Of a stretch of DNA of 64,000 nt, positions 38,426 through 47,503 are shown piece after piece (the first letter of the stretch is position 1; every line of letters begins with the position of its first letter). This DNA comes from Campylobacter curvus (GTDB lineage Bacteria; Campylobacterota; Campylobacteria; Campylobacterales; Campylobacteraceae): assembly GCF_013372125.1 (NCBI RefSeq), contig NZ_CP053826.1, positions 496,001 through 560,000 on the forward strand, written 5' to 3'. Position numbers and translations under genes: made by a program. The notes beneath the pieces were generated by a model that saw nothing but the letters and a program-made list of their open reading frames with translations, ran no database searches and had not been told where the DNA came from.

Positions 38426-41287
38426 TCACGACTGCGCTTTTCCCATATCGTTCAGCTCGTTTTTGATGACGTTTGCCAGCTCGATCTTGCTGATATGCGG
38501 TGAAAGCGCCTTTATATAGCTTTTTGCGTGGCTTTGATACGACTTATCGCTAAAAACAAGCATCCTGGCATCGACGCTAAAGCGCTCCCTAAACGTCTCC
38601 ACTATGCCTAAAAGCGCGTCCATGTCAAAGTCCGCTACACTCTCATCGACTAATATCAGCCCAAAGGGCTTTTTGTTCATCTTTGAGACCAGATCGCTAA
38701 ACCCCTTTGCTACGCTTAAATTTTTACTAAATTCTCCGAGTGCCGCACCGAAAATTTTATTTTCGATGTCGCTCTTTTTGCAAAGTATGATATCCTCGTT
38801 TTTTATGAGGACACACTCTCTGATGATGAAATTTTTAAAATTTGGTATGAATTTGTCTAAAATCGGTGTCAAAGCCCGCGTATCGATCGGCTTTTTGACG
38901 CACTCATCGAAATTTTCCATCACTTGCTGCATCGAGACGTCACTAGTGTTTGATACGATGCCGATCGTCTTGGTTTGCGCATTTTGCGTCGTGTGTTTTA
39001 GTTTTTTAAATTTATTCGCAAAGTGCGTTATATCGTCTTTGCAAAGCGACATATCTGTAAAGATCAGGTCAAAATGCTTATTTTTTAGTGTGTCAGCTAG
39101 CTCGTCGTAGCCGCTTTTTAGCGTGAGCTCGACGCTGTAAAGCTCGAAGGCGTATGCTAGCATCTCGAGGCTTAGGGCGTTTGCGCTACATATCAAGATC
39201 TGCGGCTTTGTGATGATAAATTTTTGCGAATATCCGGGTGATGCGTTATTTGAGAGCTTTTGTAGGAGGCGGATAGGCGTGAGCGGGTCTTTTATGACGG
39301 TTAGGTTTTTAAGCCCGCTTGGCGCGTTTTTGCTTTCGCGCATCAAGATCGTGTCGTATTTTTGTGGTTCGCTTAGGTTTTTGAGGTTTGATATGCTTTC
39401 AAATTTTATACCAAGATCGTTTAACATTTTGGTGATAAATGCGTTGTATTCGGCATTTGCATCTAGGACAAAGCCTATTTTTAGCTTTTTATCATACCTC
39501 AAAATTTCGATCTTTTCTTTTCTAGCCAGCTTTAAGACAAATCTAAATTCGTTGCCCACGCCTTGCGTGCTGTCGATGGCTAGGCGGCTATCCATGAGCC
39601 CTAGATACATATTTGCGATATTTATGTAAAGCTCAAGCTCGTTTGCATTTTTTTCGTGATCTTCATCCGCATCTAAAAGCGCGTCTATTTGCTCCTTGCT
39701 CATCGCATCGGCGTTGTTTTTCACGCTCACACAAAGGCTCGTTACGCCTGATTGCACATTATTGGTCTGATCTTTTATCTCTACGATGATGTTTGCGTAT
39801 GGATTGCATTGATATAGGGCGCCTATGATGAGGTTTGAGACGGCGGTCTTTATCTTGCTCTCGTCGCCTTCGAGCATGCTGTTTAGGCTTGGGTCTATGT
39901 AGGTTACGAAGTTTATTTTTTTGTCAGTCATATCTGAGATCTTGGACTCCAGCACGCTTTTAAAGGTGATTTGCGGATCGAAATTCACCACGTTTAGCTC
40001 AAGGTCGGAATTTTCTATATCTATGACATTTTTTATATTTTCAAAATTTAGCGATACCGACGCGCTGTTTTCCTCCAAGATATCTATCGCCTTTATCTGA
40101 TCGCTCGAGGCGTAGGTCTTTCGTAAAAAGGCTAAGCTTTGTAAATTTTGCTTGTATTTTGACTTTAAAGCCTTGTTTAGGCGCATCAAATAGCTATTTT
40201 TTATTTTATTGAACGTGCCTATGCGCTCATATTTGCCTAAAATTTCTTTATTGAAATTTATGAAATTTTGCAGCGTTTGTGCGTAGTCGCAGCGTTCTTG
40301 CTTTAAAATTTCCTCTTGGACGTATCTGATCTTAGAGCCTATACTCTCAAGCTCTTTTAGCCTTTTAGCGAGTAAAATAGCGCAACAAAGCAGCCCAAAG
40401 GTTATCAACACGGCAAGCGAAAATTTATAATACGCCTGGGTGCTAAAGACATTGTTTCTAGCTTGCAGATCCTTAGCGACTACGTCAGAGATATCTAGCA
40501 AAAGCATGAATTTTTCTTGCTCAAGGGCATCAAGTGCTAGCATATCTTGCTGTGAAATTTCATATCCATCATCGCTAAAGACCTTAGAGCGCAGCTCGTT
40601 TAGCTCGTGTGTGTCGGCGCTTTGCTTGGCGCTAAGTAGCTCGCTTATGTGCGCCTTGCTCTCTTGTGGCAGTAGCCCCGCACCAAAGGTATCGGCGCTG
40701 ATAGGAGCGAGATCTTTTTTGACGTTTTTACCGCTTATCGTTTCGCCGTTTTGCAGTGCCTGCGAGATGTGATACAAGGACGCATTAAGGGCGTTTAGAT
40801 CAGAGTGGATGAGATCTAGCGTAGTGATGTAAATTTTGCTTTGAGGGTCTGAAATTTTATCCATCAATGCAAGATCGCCGGCTACCACGGCGTTTATACG
40901 CTCGAAAAAGTAAAAAAACGAGTTCATATATAGTTGGTGCTCTTGCTTGGAGTTTTGCCTTAGGCTTTGTATCTTTTTTACGAGTTCGTCCGTTTGGTTT
41001 GATTTTTGGGCTGAATTTTTTAGCTCCAGCACGACCTTATCGGCAAATGCGCGATCTTTTTCTAAAATTCTCATATTTTCTGCAGACGCATCGCTTGAGT
41101 AATCAAGCTCTGCTTTATGCTCTAAAATGACCGCTCTTGTCGTATTTTTGAGTAAAAAATGTTTGTTTATATCGCTGTTTAGGTGCTTTGATAGGGCGAT
41201 GTCTCCTAAAAATTCATAGCTCATATACGCGCTGATGGCGGCTACGGTGAGGATCGGGAGTAAAAGCGTATAGTTTCGCAGCTTCAT
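38426..41287 (-). CDS. Degenerate hybrid sensor kinase-like protein with receiver-like domains
   Basis: 953 residues. Membrane spans at ~7-24 and ~288-307 bracket a ~260-residue helical periplasmic domain like nitrate/nitrite-sensing or methyl-receptor-type sensors. The cytoplasmic part follows the hybrid-kinase plan, but key residues are gone: the H-box reads YLMRLNKALKS (His replaced, Lys372 in place), the second Asn of the N-box is Gly489 (SNLIIGALY), and the G1 box is VKNNADAM instead of DxGxG. A receiver-like domain (~695-815) keeps Asp745 (FTDMSL) and Lys799 (KKPID) but lacks the acidic pair (ILICSAN). Another receiver-like remnant spans ~820-945. Likely a non-catalytic signalling scaffold. 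The start follows directly on the stop of its upstream partner. Confidence 0.78.
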   Translation of the reverse strand: MKLRNYTLLLPILTVAAISAYMSYEFLGDIALSKHLNSDINKHFLLKNTTRAVILEHKAELDYSSDASAENMRILEKDRAFADKVVLELKNSAQKSNQTDELVKKIQSLRQNSKQEHQLYMNSFFYFFERINAVVAGDLALMDKISDPQSKIYITTLDLIHSDLNALNASLYHISQALQNGETISGKNVKKDLAPISADTFGAGLLPQESKAHISELLSAKQSADTHELNELRSKVFSDDGYEISQQDMLALDALEQEKFMLLLDISDVVAKDLQARNNVFSTQAYYKFSLAVLITFGLLCCAILLAKRLKELESIGSKIRYVQEEILKQERCDYAQTLQNFINFNKEILGKYERIGTFNKIKNSYLMRLNKALKSKYKQNLQSLAFLRKTYASSDQIKAIDILEENSASVSLNFENIKNVIDIENSDLELNVVNFDPQITFKSVLESKISDMTDKKINFVTYIDPSLNSMLEGDESKIKTAVSNLIIGALYQCNPYANIIVEIKDQTNNVQSGVTSLCVSVKNNADAMSKEQIDALLDADEDHEKNANELELYINIANMYLGLMDSRLAIDSTQGVGNEFRFVLKLARKEKIEILRYDKKLKIGFVLDANAEYNAFITKMLNDLGIKFESISNLKNLSEPQKYDTILMRESKNAPSGLKNLTVIKDPLTPIRLLQKLSNNASPGYSQKFIITKPQILICSANALSLEMLAYAFELYSVELTLKSGYDELADTLKNKHFDLIFTDMSLCKDDITHFANKFKKLKHTTQNAQTKTIGIVSNTSDVSMQQVMENFDECVKKPIDTRALTPILDKFIPNFKNFIIRECVLIKNEDIILCKKSDIENKIFGAALGEFSKNLSVAKGFSDLVSKMNKKPFGLILVDESVADFDMDALLGIVETFRERFSVDARMLVFSDKSYQSHAKSYIKALSPHISKIELANVIKNELNDMGKAQS

Positions 41288-42031
41288 TTATGCCTTTCCT
41301 TGATATTTGTTCGCGAGCTTGTTTAGCTCGTATACGCGCTCGTTTATGCCGGCGATGAATGCGGCGAAGTCTATCGAGTCGCTATTTTCTAAGGAGTCGT
41401 AGATCTTGACGAGGGCGCTCACTCGTAGATTCGTCGCGGGCTCTTTTAGCGTCGTGACGATCTTTTTTATGCTTAGTTTATCTCTTGCGACGATGGCGTT
41501 TTGAAGTGCGATCAAGTAGCTTTGCACGCCTTTTGCGAGCAGCGCTAGATACGATGCGAAGTCCACGCTGTTTAAATTTAAAAATTCCCTCGTTTGCTCG
41601 AACCATTTATCGTCGAGCACGGCTTGCTCTTTTGCGCCGGATCTTTGCATGCCGTTGCCCCAAAGTAGAGGCATACGCAAGATCGGCTGCTCTTTAGCGG
41701 TGTCGTTTGCGAGGGCTTTTGGGATCTCCTCGTTTAGCGTCAGCTCCAGCTCGTAAATTTTATCTTTGTTCGTCATCAAAATTTCATTTGGGACGGCTTT
41801 TACGCTCAGTATTTGACCGTCTTTGGATTTTAGGCTTAAATTTATGCCCTCTCGTGCGTCATTTAGCAGGCTTTGCATAAAGCTTGAATTTTCATCTTTT
41901 TGGTAGTTCATCGCTATCTCGTCAAGATCGTTATGAGCCGATAGAAAGTCGTTTACGTCGTTATATTTTAAAATTTCAAGCGCTCTTTTACTCATGCCTG
42001 AAATTTTATAAAATTTATCATAAACGATCAT
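41288..42031 (-). CDS. PAS-like protein with degenerate HPt-like domain
   Basis: 247 residues, soluble. Residues ~1-100 look PAS-like (VYDKFYKISGMSKRALEIL, then NLSLKSKDGQILSVKAVPN). Residues ~145-247 are all helical and match the HPt four-helix bundle, but the phosphotransfer motif AHxLKGxA is replaced: the sequence reads IVTTLKEPATNLRVSAL, with Thr193 where His is expected. It therefore cannot carry phosphate in the usual way. It ends immediately before the degenerate kinase gene and overlaps uvrC upstream by 14 bases, so all three are co-transcribed. Function unknown. Confidence 0.7.
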   Translation of the reverse strand: MIVYDKFYKISGMSKRALEILKYNDVNDFLSAHNDLDEIAMNYQKDENSSFMQSLLNDAREGINLSLKSKDGQILSVKAVPNEILMTNKDKIYELELTLNEEIPKALANDTAKEQPILRMPLLWGNGMQRSGAKEQAVLDDKWFEQTREFLNLNSVDFASYLALLAKGVQSYLIALQNAIVARDKLSIKKIVTTLKEPATNLRVSALVKIYDSLENSDSIDFAAFIAGINERVYELNKLANKYQGKA

Positions 42032-43841
42032 TTGCGTCTCCTCTCATGATAGCGAGCTTTTGCGCTACGCTTTTGTTCGTGACCTTTGCGATCTCGTCTA
42101 GGTCGGCCTCGTGGATTTTATCAAAACTTCCATAAAAGCCGATTAATTTAGCTATGCTGCCGGGCGATATGCCAAGACGCGATAGCTTCGAGCTTTGCAA
42201 CTCCTCTTTTTGGCGCGTTTTCCTATGAAAGCTGATGACGAAGCGGTGGCTCTCGTCGCGCAGTTTTTGGAAAAATTGCAGCTTTTTGTCGTTCGGACTT
42301 AGGCTAAATGTGCCGTTTGGCGTGTAAATTTTATCTTTCGCCTCGCCCTTTGCGCGGTGAGCTTTGGCGTCTACCTTTTCTTTTGCGATGGCGATCACAT
42401 CGACATTTGCTCCGTAGCTGGCTAAAATTTCACGGGCTAAATTCAAAAGTGCCTCGCCTCCGTCGATGAGCCAAAGATCGGGCGGGCTAAGCTTGTCAAA
42501 GCGCAAAGCGCGAGCTATCAGGCTCTCTTTCATCTGTTCGTAGTCGTTTTTCGCCTTTACGTGCATGTGCCTGTAGCCGCTTTTGTCCCACTCTCCTTGC
42601 GAGTAACGTATCATCGCAGCGACGTTTGCCTCGCCAAAAAGATGCGAGTTGTCAAAAGCTTCGATGACATAGGGCGTATGCGTTAAGGAAAAATACTCTT
42701 TGATCTCTTCAAGTAGCTTGTTGTCGTGTGTTTTTAAATATTTGTTTATGCTCACTTCCGCGTTTTTGGCGGCTATCTCGCAAATTTTGCGTTTATCGCC
42801 TATTTTTGGAGAGACGATACTAAATTTCCTCTTGTGTCTTTCATTTAGTATCTGCTCTACTAGTCCCGCGTCTTCAAAACTTTTTAGGGTATAAATTTTA
42901 CCCGTGGTGACTGGCTGACCCGCAGGGAAGCTCTCTAATATGATGTGCCTATACGCTTCGCTCACATCCTCGTCGGTGCTGCCCTTTGCTCCTGCGATAG
43001 TCGTTTTTACGCCGTTTATCTTACCATTTTGCACGCTAAAACGCACCGCGCAAAGCATATTTTTGTCACTGACTACGGCGTAAGCCTCGAAGTCTTCGAG
43101 CTTTGCTAGATCCACTTCGACCTTTGTCTGCATGTTTTTTAGCGTCTCTATCTTGTCGCGCGTAGCGGCGGCTTGCTCGAAATTTTCAGCCTTGGCGTAG
43201 CTATGCATCAGCTCTTCGAGGCGGGCTATTAGTAGGTTTGGGTTTTGAAGGGCGGCGAGGGCGTCTTGCACGATCTTGTTGTAGTCTTCTTTTGAAATTT
43301 TTCCCTCGCAAGGAGCGTAGCAGCGCCCCAGCTGGTGGAACAAACAGGCCTTTTTGCCCTTGACGCAAGAGCTTTTTTGAACGAGGTTGAAATTTAGATA
43401 AAGTGCCTCCAGTAGCTCGCCAGCTCCGCTAAAATACGGCCCAAAATAGCGGATATTCGAGCCTTTGACGACTTTTCTGGTGATCTCGAATCGCGGGAAT
43501 TCGTCGTTTAAATTTATGAAAATATATGGATAAGTCTTGTCGTCTCGCAGGAGGATGTTGTATTTTGGCTTTAGCTGCTTGATAAAGGAGTTTTCAAGTA
43601 TCAGCGCGTCGGCCTCGCTTGGGGTCACGATGTATTCAAGATGCACGGCCTCGCTTATCATCTTGGCTATGCGGGGGCTGACCTTGTCGGACGCGGCCAG
43701 TTCGGGCGTAAATTTAAAATAGCTCTTGACGCGATTTTTTAAAATTTTAGCCTTGCCGACGTAAAGCAGGCGGTTTTGGTTGTCAAAATACTGATAAACG
43801 CCGCTTAAACTAGGTAGCGACCTGATCTCGTCAATCAGCAC
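42018..43841 (-). CDS. uvrC: Excinuclease ABC subunit C
   Basis: Nuclease subunit of nucleotide-excision repair, making both incisions. 607 residues: GIY-YIG domain at 10-95 (LSGVYQYFDNQNRLLYVGKA), a Cys-containing region (KGKKACLFHQLGRCYAPCEG), the UVR motif (LEELMHSYAKAENFEQAAA), the RNase-H-like C-terminal nuclease (EAFDNSHLFGE, LWLIDGGEALLN, AKEKVDAKAHR), and a C-terminal helix-hairpin-helix. Its start lies within the tail of the upstream hypothetical gene. Confidence 0.97.
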   Translation of the reverse strand: MLIDEIRSLPSLSGVYQYFDNQNRLLYVGKAKILKNRVKSYFKFTPELAASDKVSPRIAKMISEAVHLEYIVTPSEADALILENSFIKQLKPKYNILLRDDKTYPYIFINLNDEFPRFEITRKVVKGSNIRYFGPYFSGAGELLEALYLNFNLVQKSSCVKGKKACLFHQLGRCYAPCEGKISKEDYNKIVQDALAALQNPNLLIARLEELMHSYAKAENFEQAAATRDKIETLKNMQTKVEVDLAKLEDFEAYAVVSDKNMLCAVRFSVQNGKINGVKTTIAGAKGSTDEDVSEAYRHIILESFPAGQPVTTGKIYTLKSFEDAGLVEQILNERHKRKFSIVSPKIGDKRKICEIAAKNAEVSINKYLKTHDNKLLEEIKEYFSLTHTPYVIEAFDNSHLFGEANVAAMIRYSQGEWDKSGYRHMHVKAKNDYEQMKESLIARALRFDKLSPPDLWLIDGGEALLNLAREILASYGANVDVIAIAKEKVDAKAHRAKGEAKDKIYTPNGTFSLSPNDKKLQFFQKLRDESHRFVISFHRKTRQKEELQSSKLSRLGISPGSIAKLIGFYGSFDKIHEADLDEIAKVTNKSVAQKLAIMRGDANDRL

Positions 43842-44295
43842 TGAATTTCGCGTTTCTAGCGACTATTATCGCTCTTATCTCTTCAAATTTTTCGTGCAAA
43901 ATTTCATCTCGTGCAAAATTTTCAAACTCTCCTCTGGCCTTCGGACGTAAAATTTTGCCGGGTTGCGTCGTTTGGGGCTTAAATTTCAGGCTATTGCTCA
44001 CGAAAAATTTTACCTCGCTCACAGGGGCGAATATGCTCGCGGTATCGACTCTCACGAAAGCTCTTAATAAGCCTTTTATCATAAATATATTACTATCGCG
44101 CTTAAGCTCTTGAAGTGCTAGCGGGTGCTTTAGCGCGAAAAACAGCACGTTCGTGCGGACGTAGCAAAAGGCTATCAAATTTTGATGCGCTTTACTCATC
44201 AAAGACACGAGCTCGCGGCATTCGTTTGCATTTTTCAACTTTTTAAACAAAGGATTTTCATAGATATGTTCGATCAAAAATTTGGCGTCTTTCAT
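43831..44295 (-). CDS. Conserved hypothetical protein upstream of uvrC
   Basis: 154 residues. A soluble protein with the segment HQNLIAFCYVRTNVLFFALKHPLALQELKRD, which has the size and pattern of DUF721/DciA-type proteins (a beta strand pair followed by a helix and 'L..W' motifs), but the match is weak. The C-terminal ~45 residues are charged and may be flexible. C. jejuni has a gene of this kind between uvrC and guaA (Cj1247c, from memory). Overlaps uvrC by 11 bases; its first 30 bases overlap the divergent lipoprotein gene. Confidence 0.72.
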   Translation of the reverse strand: MKDAKFLIEHIYENPLFKKLKNANECRELVSLMSKAHQNLIAFCYVRTNVLFFALKHPLALQELKRDSNIFMIKGLLRAFVRVDTASIFAPVSEVKFFVSNSLKFKPQTTQPGKILRPKARGEFENFARDEILHEKFEEIRAIIVARNAKFSAD

Positions 44296-44433
44296 AGGGC
44301 GATTTTAGCATTTTTTGTATTAATTTTCTCGATGATCGTTTTTACGGGCTGCGGGTATAAGGACGATCCGTTTTATGACGAAGGCACGAAGCCGCAAAAA
44401 GAGAAAAAGGTCGAGAAGATCAACAATCTTTAG
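44266..44433 (+). CDS. Small lipoprotein (55 aa), LptM-like
   Basis: A 55-residue protein: positively charged start (MFDQKFGVFHR), hydrophobic segment AILAFFVLIFSMIVF, lipobox FTGC, then a short tail GYKDDPFYDEGTKPQKEKK. The lipobox followed by Gly-Tyr/Leu-Lys and a Pro-rich motif resembles LptM/YifL, the small lipoprotein that helps LptD mature; this is an inference. The frame is open further upstream to 44182, but that would place extra residues before the signal. AAAGGA lies ~12 bases upstream. Its start overlaps, head to head, the first 30 bases of the minus-strand gene. Confidence 0.68.
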   Translation: MFDQKFGVFHRAILAFFVLIFSMIVFTGCGYKDDPFYDEGTKPQKEKKVEKINNL

Positions 44434-44518
44434 GGGTCTAAATTTAAGCTTGGCTTAATAGTGTATTCAGTCTTGTTTAAGTAAAATACATGAATTTTTA
44501 AAATTTAAAGGAGAGTAA

Positions 44519-45907
44519 ATGAGGATATTGGGGCTTTTGGGCTTATTTTTTGCGCTTGCGTTCGGTGCGGACGAGGTAGGCGAGAGCGTAAATTTAGCCA
44601 CGACCTGGGTCGGGATCTTATCGCTTATCATATTTGTCGTGGGGTATTTTTTCATCGCGACGGAAGAGAATTTCCACATAAACAAGGCAAAGCCAGCGAT
44701 ATTTATCGGCACTTTCATGTTCTTGCTGATCGGCCTTTATATGCTTTTAAACGGCATGGACGTGCATCCACTTCAGCATGAGGTCGATCATTTGATCCTT
44801 GAGATCGCTCAGATCATATTTTTCTTGATGGTCGCGATGACTTACATCGAGGCTTTGATCGAAAGAGACGTATTTAACGCACTAAAATATAATCTCGTCT
44901 CAAAAGGCTACACCTACAAAAGGCTCTTTTGGCTGACTGGAATTTTAGCCTTTTTCATAAGCCCGGTCGCCGATAACTTAACTACCGCGCTCATACTTTC
45001 TACCGTGCTCATTACGATCGATAGACATAGCACGAATTTCCTAGTTGCGGGTGCGATAAACATCGTCGTAGCCGCAAACGCAGGCGGTGCGTGGAGTCCT
45101 TTTGGCGATATTACGACATTGATGGTCTGGGCGGCTGGCAAAGCTCCATTTTTGGACTTTTTCGCACTTTTCCCGGCATCCATAATCGGTTGGTTCGTTA
45201 CAGCCTATTTGCTCTCTCGTATTGTACCGGACGGTGCGCCTCATTTTGATGCGACCAAAGAGCCGAAGGTAGTCATCAAAAAAGGCGGCAAGGTCGTCAT
45301 AGCACTGGGTGCATTTACTATTTTTTCAGCCGTCATGATGCATCAGCTCTTTCATCTGCCTGCGATGTGGGGCATGATGTTTGGCTTTTCGCTACTTAGC
45401 CTTTATACTTATATCTACAAAAAAACGAACAAAAACGAAGAGCCGATGCACGTTTTTGCCTATATGTCAAAGATCGAGAACGACACGCTGTTTTTCTTTT
45501 TCGGAATTTTAGCCGCCGTCGGTGCGCTGCATTTTGTCGGGTTTTTAAACTATGCCGTTTCACTTTATGATAAATTTGGCGCGACAGCCGTAAATATCGG
45601 TGTTGGCTTCCTCTCAGCTATTGTCGATAACGTCCCTGTGATGTCGGCGGTGCTAAAATCAAATCCTGTAATGGGCGCGGATGTAGCCGAGAGTATGAGC
45701 CAATGGCTGCTAGTGACCTTGACCGCGGGCATCGGAGGCTCGATGATTAGCTTTGGCTCGGCAGCTGGCGTGGGCGTCATGGGCAAACTAAAAGGAATTT
45801 ACACCTTTGGCGCGCATATGAAATACGCTTGGATGGTCGTTGCGGGCTATATTGTATCGCTTGTGGTCTGGTATGTGCAGTTTGAAATTTTACATATTTA
45901 TTTTTAA
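44519..45907 (+). CDS. nhaD: Na+/H+ antiporter, NhaD family
   Basis: 462-residue inner-membrane protein with about 12 hydrophobic spans and an N-terminal signal-like segment. Conserved NhaD/ion-transporter features include ISPVADNLTTALILST, ANAGGAWSPFGDITTLMVW and SAIVDNVPVMSAVL, whose Asp and Ser/Thr residues lie in the ion path. It expels sodium in exchange for protons. AAGGAGAG lies 5 bases before the ATG. In the C. jejuni order I recall, it is absent between the uvrC-side gene and guaA. Confidence 0.93.
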   Translation: MRILGLLGLFFALAFGADEVGESVNLATTWVGILSLIIFVVGYFFIATEENFHINKAKPAIFIGTFMFLLIGLYMLLNGMDVHPLQHEVDHLILEIAQIIFFLMVAMTYIEALIERDVFNALKYNLVSKGYTYKRLFWLTGILAFFISPVADNLTTALILSTVLITIDRHSTNFLVAGAINIVVAANAGGAWSPFGDITTLMVWAAGKAPFLDFFALFPASIIGWFVTAYLLSRIVPDGAPHFDATKEPKVVIKKGGKVVIALGAFTIFSAVMMHQLFHLPAMWGMMFGFSLLSLYTYIYKKTNKNEEPMHVFAYMSKIENDTLFFFFGILAAVGALHFVGFLNYAVSLYDKFGATAVNIGVGFLSAIVDNVPVMSAVLKSNPVMGADVAESMSQWLLVTLTAGIGGSMISFGSAAGVGVMGKLKGIYTFGAHMKYAWMVVAGYIVSLVVWYVQFEILHIYF

Positions 45908-45916
45908 GGGTTTTTG

Positions 45917-47449
45917 ATGAACAACACTATTATCGTTTTGGACTTTGGCTCGCAGTACACTCAGCTCATCGCTCGCAGACTGCGCGAACAAGGCGTTTAT
46001 ACCGAAATTTTGCCATTTAGCGTAAAGCTTGACGAGATCAAGGCAAAAAAGCCAAAAGGTATCATCCTTAGCGGTGGACCGGCGAGCGTTTATGCCAGCG
46101 ACGCTTATTTTTGCAATGAAGGCATTTTTAAGCTTGGTTTGCCAGTGCTTGGTATCTGCTACGGTATGCAGCTCATGGCTCACGTCTTTGGCGCGCAGGT
46201 CGCTCCCGCCAGCCAGAAAGAATACGGCAAGGGCGAGCTAAATTTACTCAAATCTCATCCGCTTTTTACCGATACGCCGAGCAAGCAAATCGTCTGGATG
46301 AGCCACGCTGATTACGTCAAAAACCTGCCAAACGGCTTTGAAGCACTGGCGATAAGCGAAAATTCGCCTTACTGCGTTTTTGGCGATGACAAGCGTAAAT
46401 TTTATGCGTTGCAGTTTCACCCCGAGGTGCAGCATAGCGAGTTTGGCACGCAAATTTTGAAAAATTTCGCCAAATTTATCTGCGGATGTGAAAGCACGTG
46501 GAATATGGGAAGCTTTGCCAAAACGCAAATCGCTAAAATAAAAGAAACTGTCGGCAACAAAAAGGTGCTTTGTGCAGTGAGCGGTGGCGTGGATAGCTCC
46601 GTCGTGGCGGCACTTCTTGCGGCTGCGATACCGCAAAATTTGATACTTGTTTTTGTCGATAACGGACTTTTGCGGACTGGCGAGCGCGAGCAGGTCGAGG
46701 CGACATTTAGGACGAAGCTTGGCGTGGAGCTAGTTAGTATTGATGCGAGTAAAATTTTCTTAGAGCGCCTTGCGGGTGTGGTAGAACCCGAAAAAAAGCG
46801 TAAGATCATTGGCGAGACGTTTATAGAAATTTTTGAAAAAGAAGCCAAAAAGCACGATAACGTGAAATTTCTCGCGCAAGGCACGCTCTACACCGACATC
46901 ATCGAAAGCTCGGTCGTGGGCGCAGGAAAGACGATAAAAAGCCACCACAATGTGGGCGGACTGCCGGAGTGGATGAGCTTTGAGCTGATCGAACCGCTAC
47001 GTGAAATTTTTAAAGATGAAGTGCGCCAGCTAGGGCTTGAGCTTGGGCTTTCAAAGGAGCTAGTTTTCCGTCATCCTTTCCCGGGACCGGGGCTTGCCAT
47101 ACGCATAATGGGCGAAGTGAATACCCCAAGTCTCGAACTACTACGCAAAGCCGATGTGATCTTGCGCGACGAGCTAAAAAGTAGCGGCTGGTATAACAAA
47201 ACGTGGCAGGCGTTTTGCGTGCTATTAAATGTAAATTCCGTAGGCGTCATGGGCGATAACCGCACGTATGAAAACGCCGTTTGCGTGCGCGTCGTGGATG
47301 CTAGCGACGGCATGACGGCAAGCTTCTCGCGCCTGCCATACGAGCTACTGGAAAATATCTCTCGCCGCATCATCAACGAAGTAGCGGGTATCAACCGCGT
47401 GGTGTATGACATTTCTAGCAAACCGCCTGCGACGATAGAGTGGGAGTAG
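45917..47449 (+). CDS. guaA: GMP synthase (glutamine-hydrolysing)
   Basis: Aminates XMP to GMP, following GuaB. 510 residues. The glutaminase half has [25 protein letters not shown] with nucleophile Cys, and [11 protein letters not shown]; the synthase half has the PP-loop [14 protein letters not shown] and the C-terminal dimerisation domain [17 protein letters not shown] at 45914 is three bases upstream; the ATG at 45917 is preferred. Its end marks the left edge of the accessory region. Confidence 0.97.
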   Translation: MNNTIIVLDFGSQYTQLIARRLREQGVYTEILPFSVKLDEIKAKKPKGIILSGGPASVYASDAYFCNEGIFKLGLPVLGICYGMQLMAHVFGAQVAPASQKEYGKGELNLLKSHPLFTDTPSKQIVWMSHADYVKNLPNGFEALAISENSPYCVFGDDKRKFYALQFHPEVQHSEFGTQILKNFAKFICGCESTWNMGSFAKTQIAKIKETVGNKKVLCAVSGGVDSSVVAALLAAAIPQNLILVFVDNGLLRTGEREQVEATFRTKLGVELVSIDASKIFLERLAGVVEPEKKRKIIGETFIEIFEKEAKKHDNVKFLAQGTLYTDIIESSVVGAGKTIKSHHNVGGLPEWMSFELIEPLREIFKDEVRQLGLELGLSKELVFRHPFPGPGLAIRIMGEVNTPSLELLRKADVILRDELKSSGWYNKTWQAFCVLLNVNSVGVMGDNRTYENAVCVRVVDASDGMTASFSRLPYELLENISRRIINEVAGINRVVYDISSKPPATIEWE

Positions 47450-47503
47450 TGGTAAAAATATCGGCATGCAACAGCATTTGAGCATTATTAGAAAGGTATA
47501 ATC

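Noticed and set aside
44182-44265. N-terminal extension of the small lipoprotein
   Set aside because: It would put 28 residues before the lipoprotein signal and is antisense to a conserved gene; the internal ATG gives a normal signal peptide.
47496-47501. TATAAT two bases before the GmrSD-like ATG
   Set aside because: It would place the transcript start inside the gene; an AAAGG ribosome site at normal distance suggests ordinary translation from a more upstream promoter.
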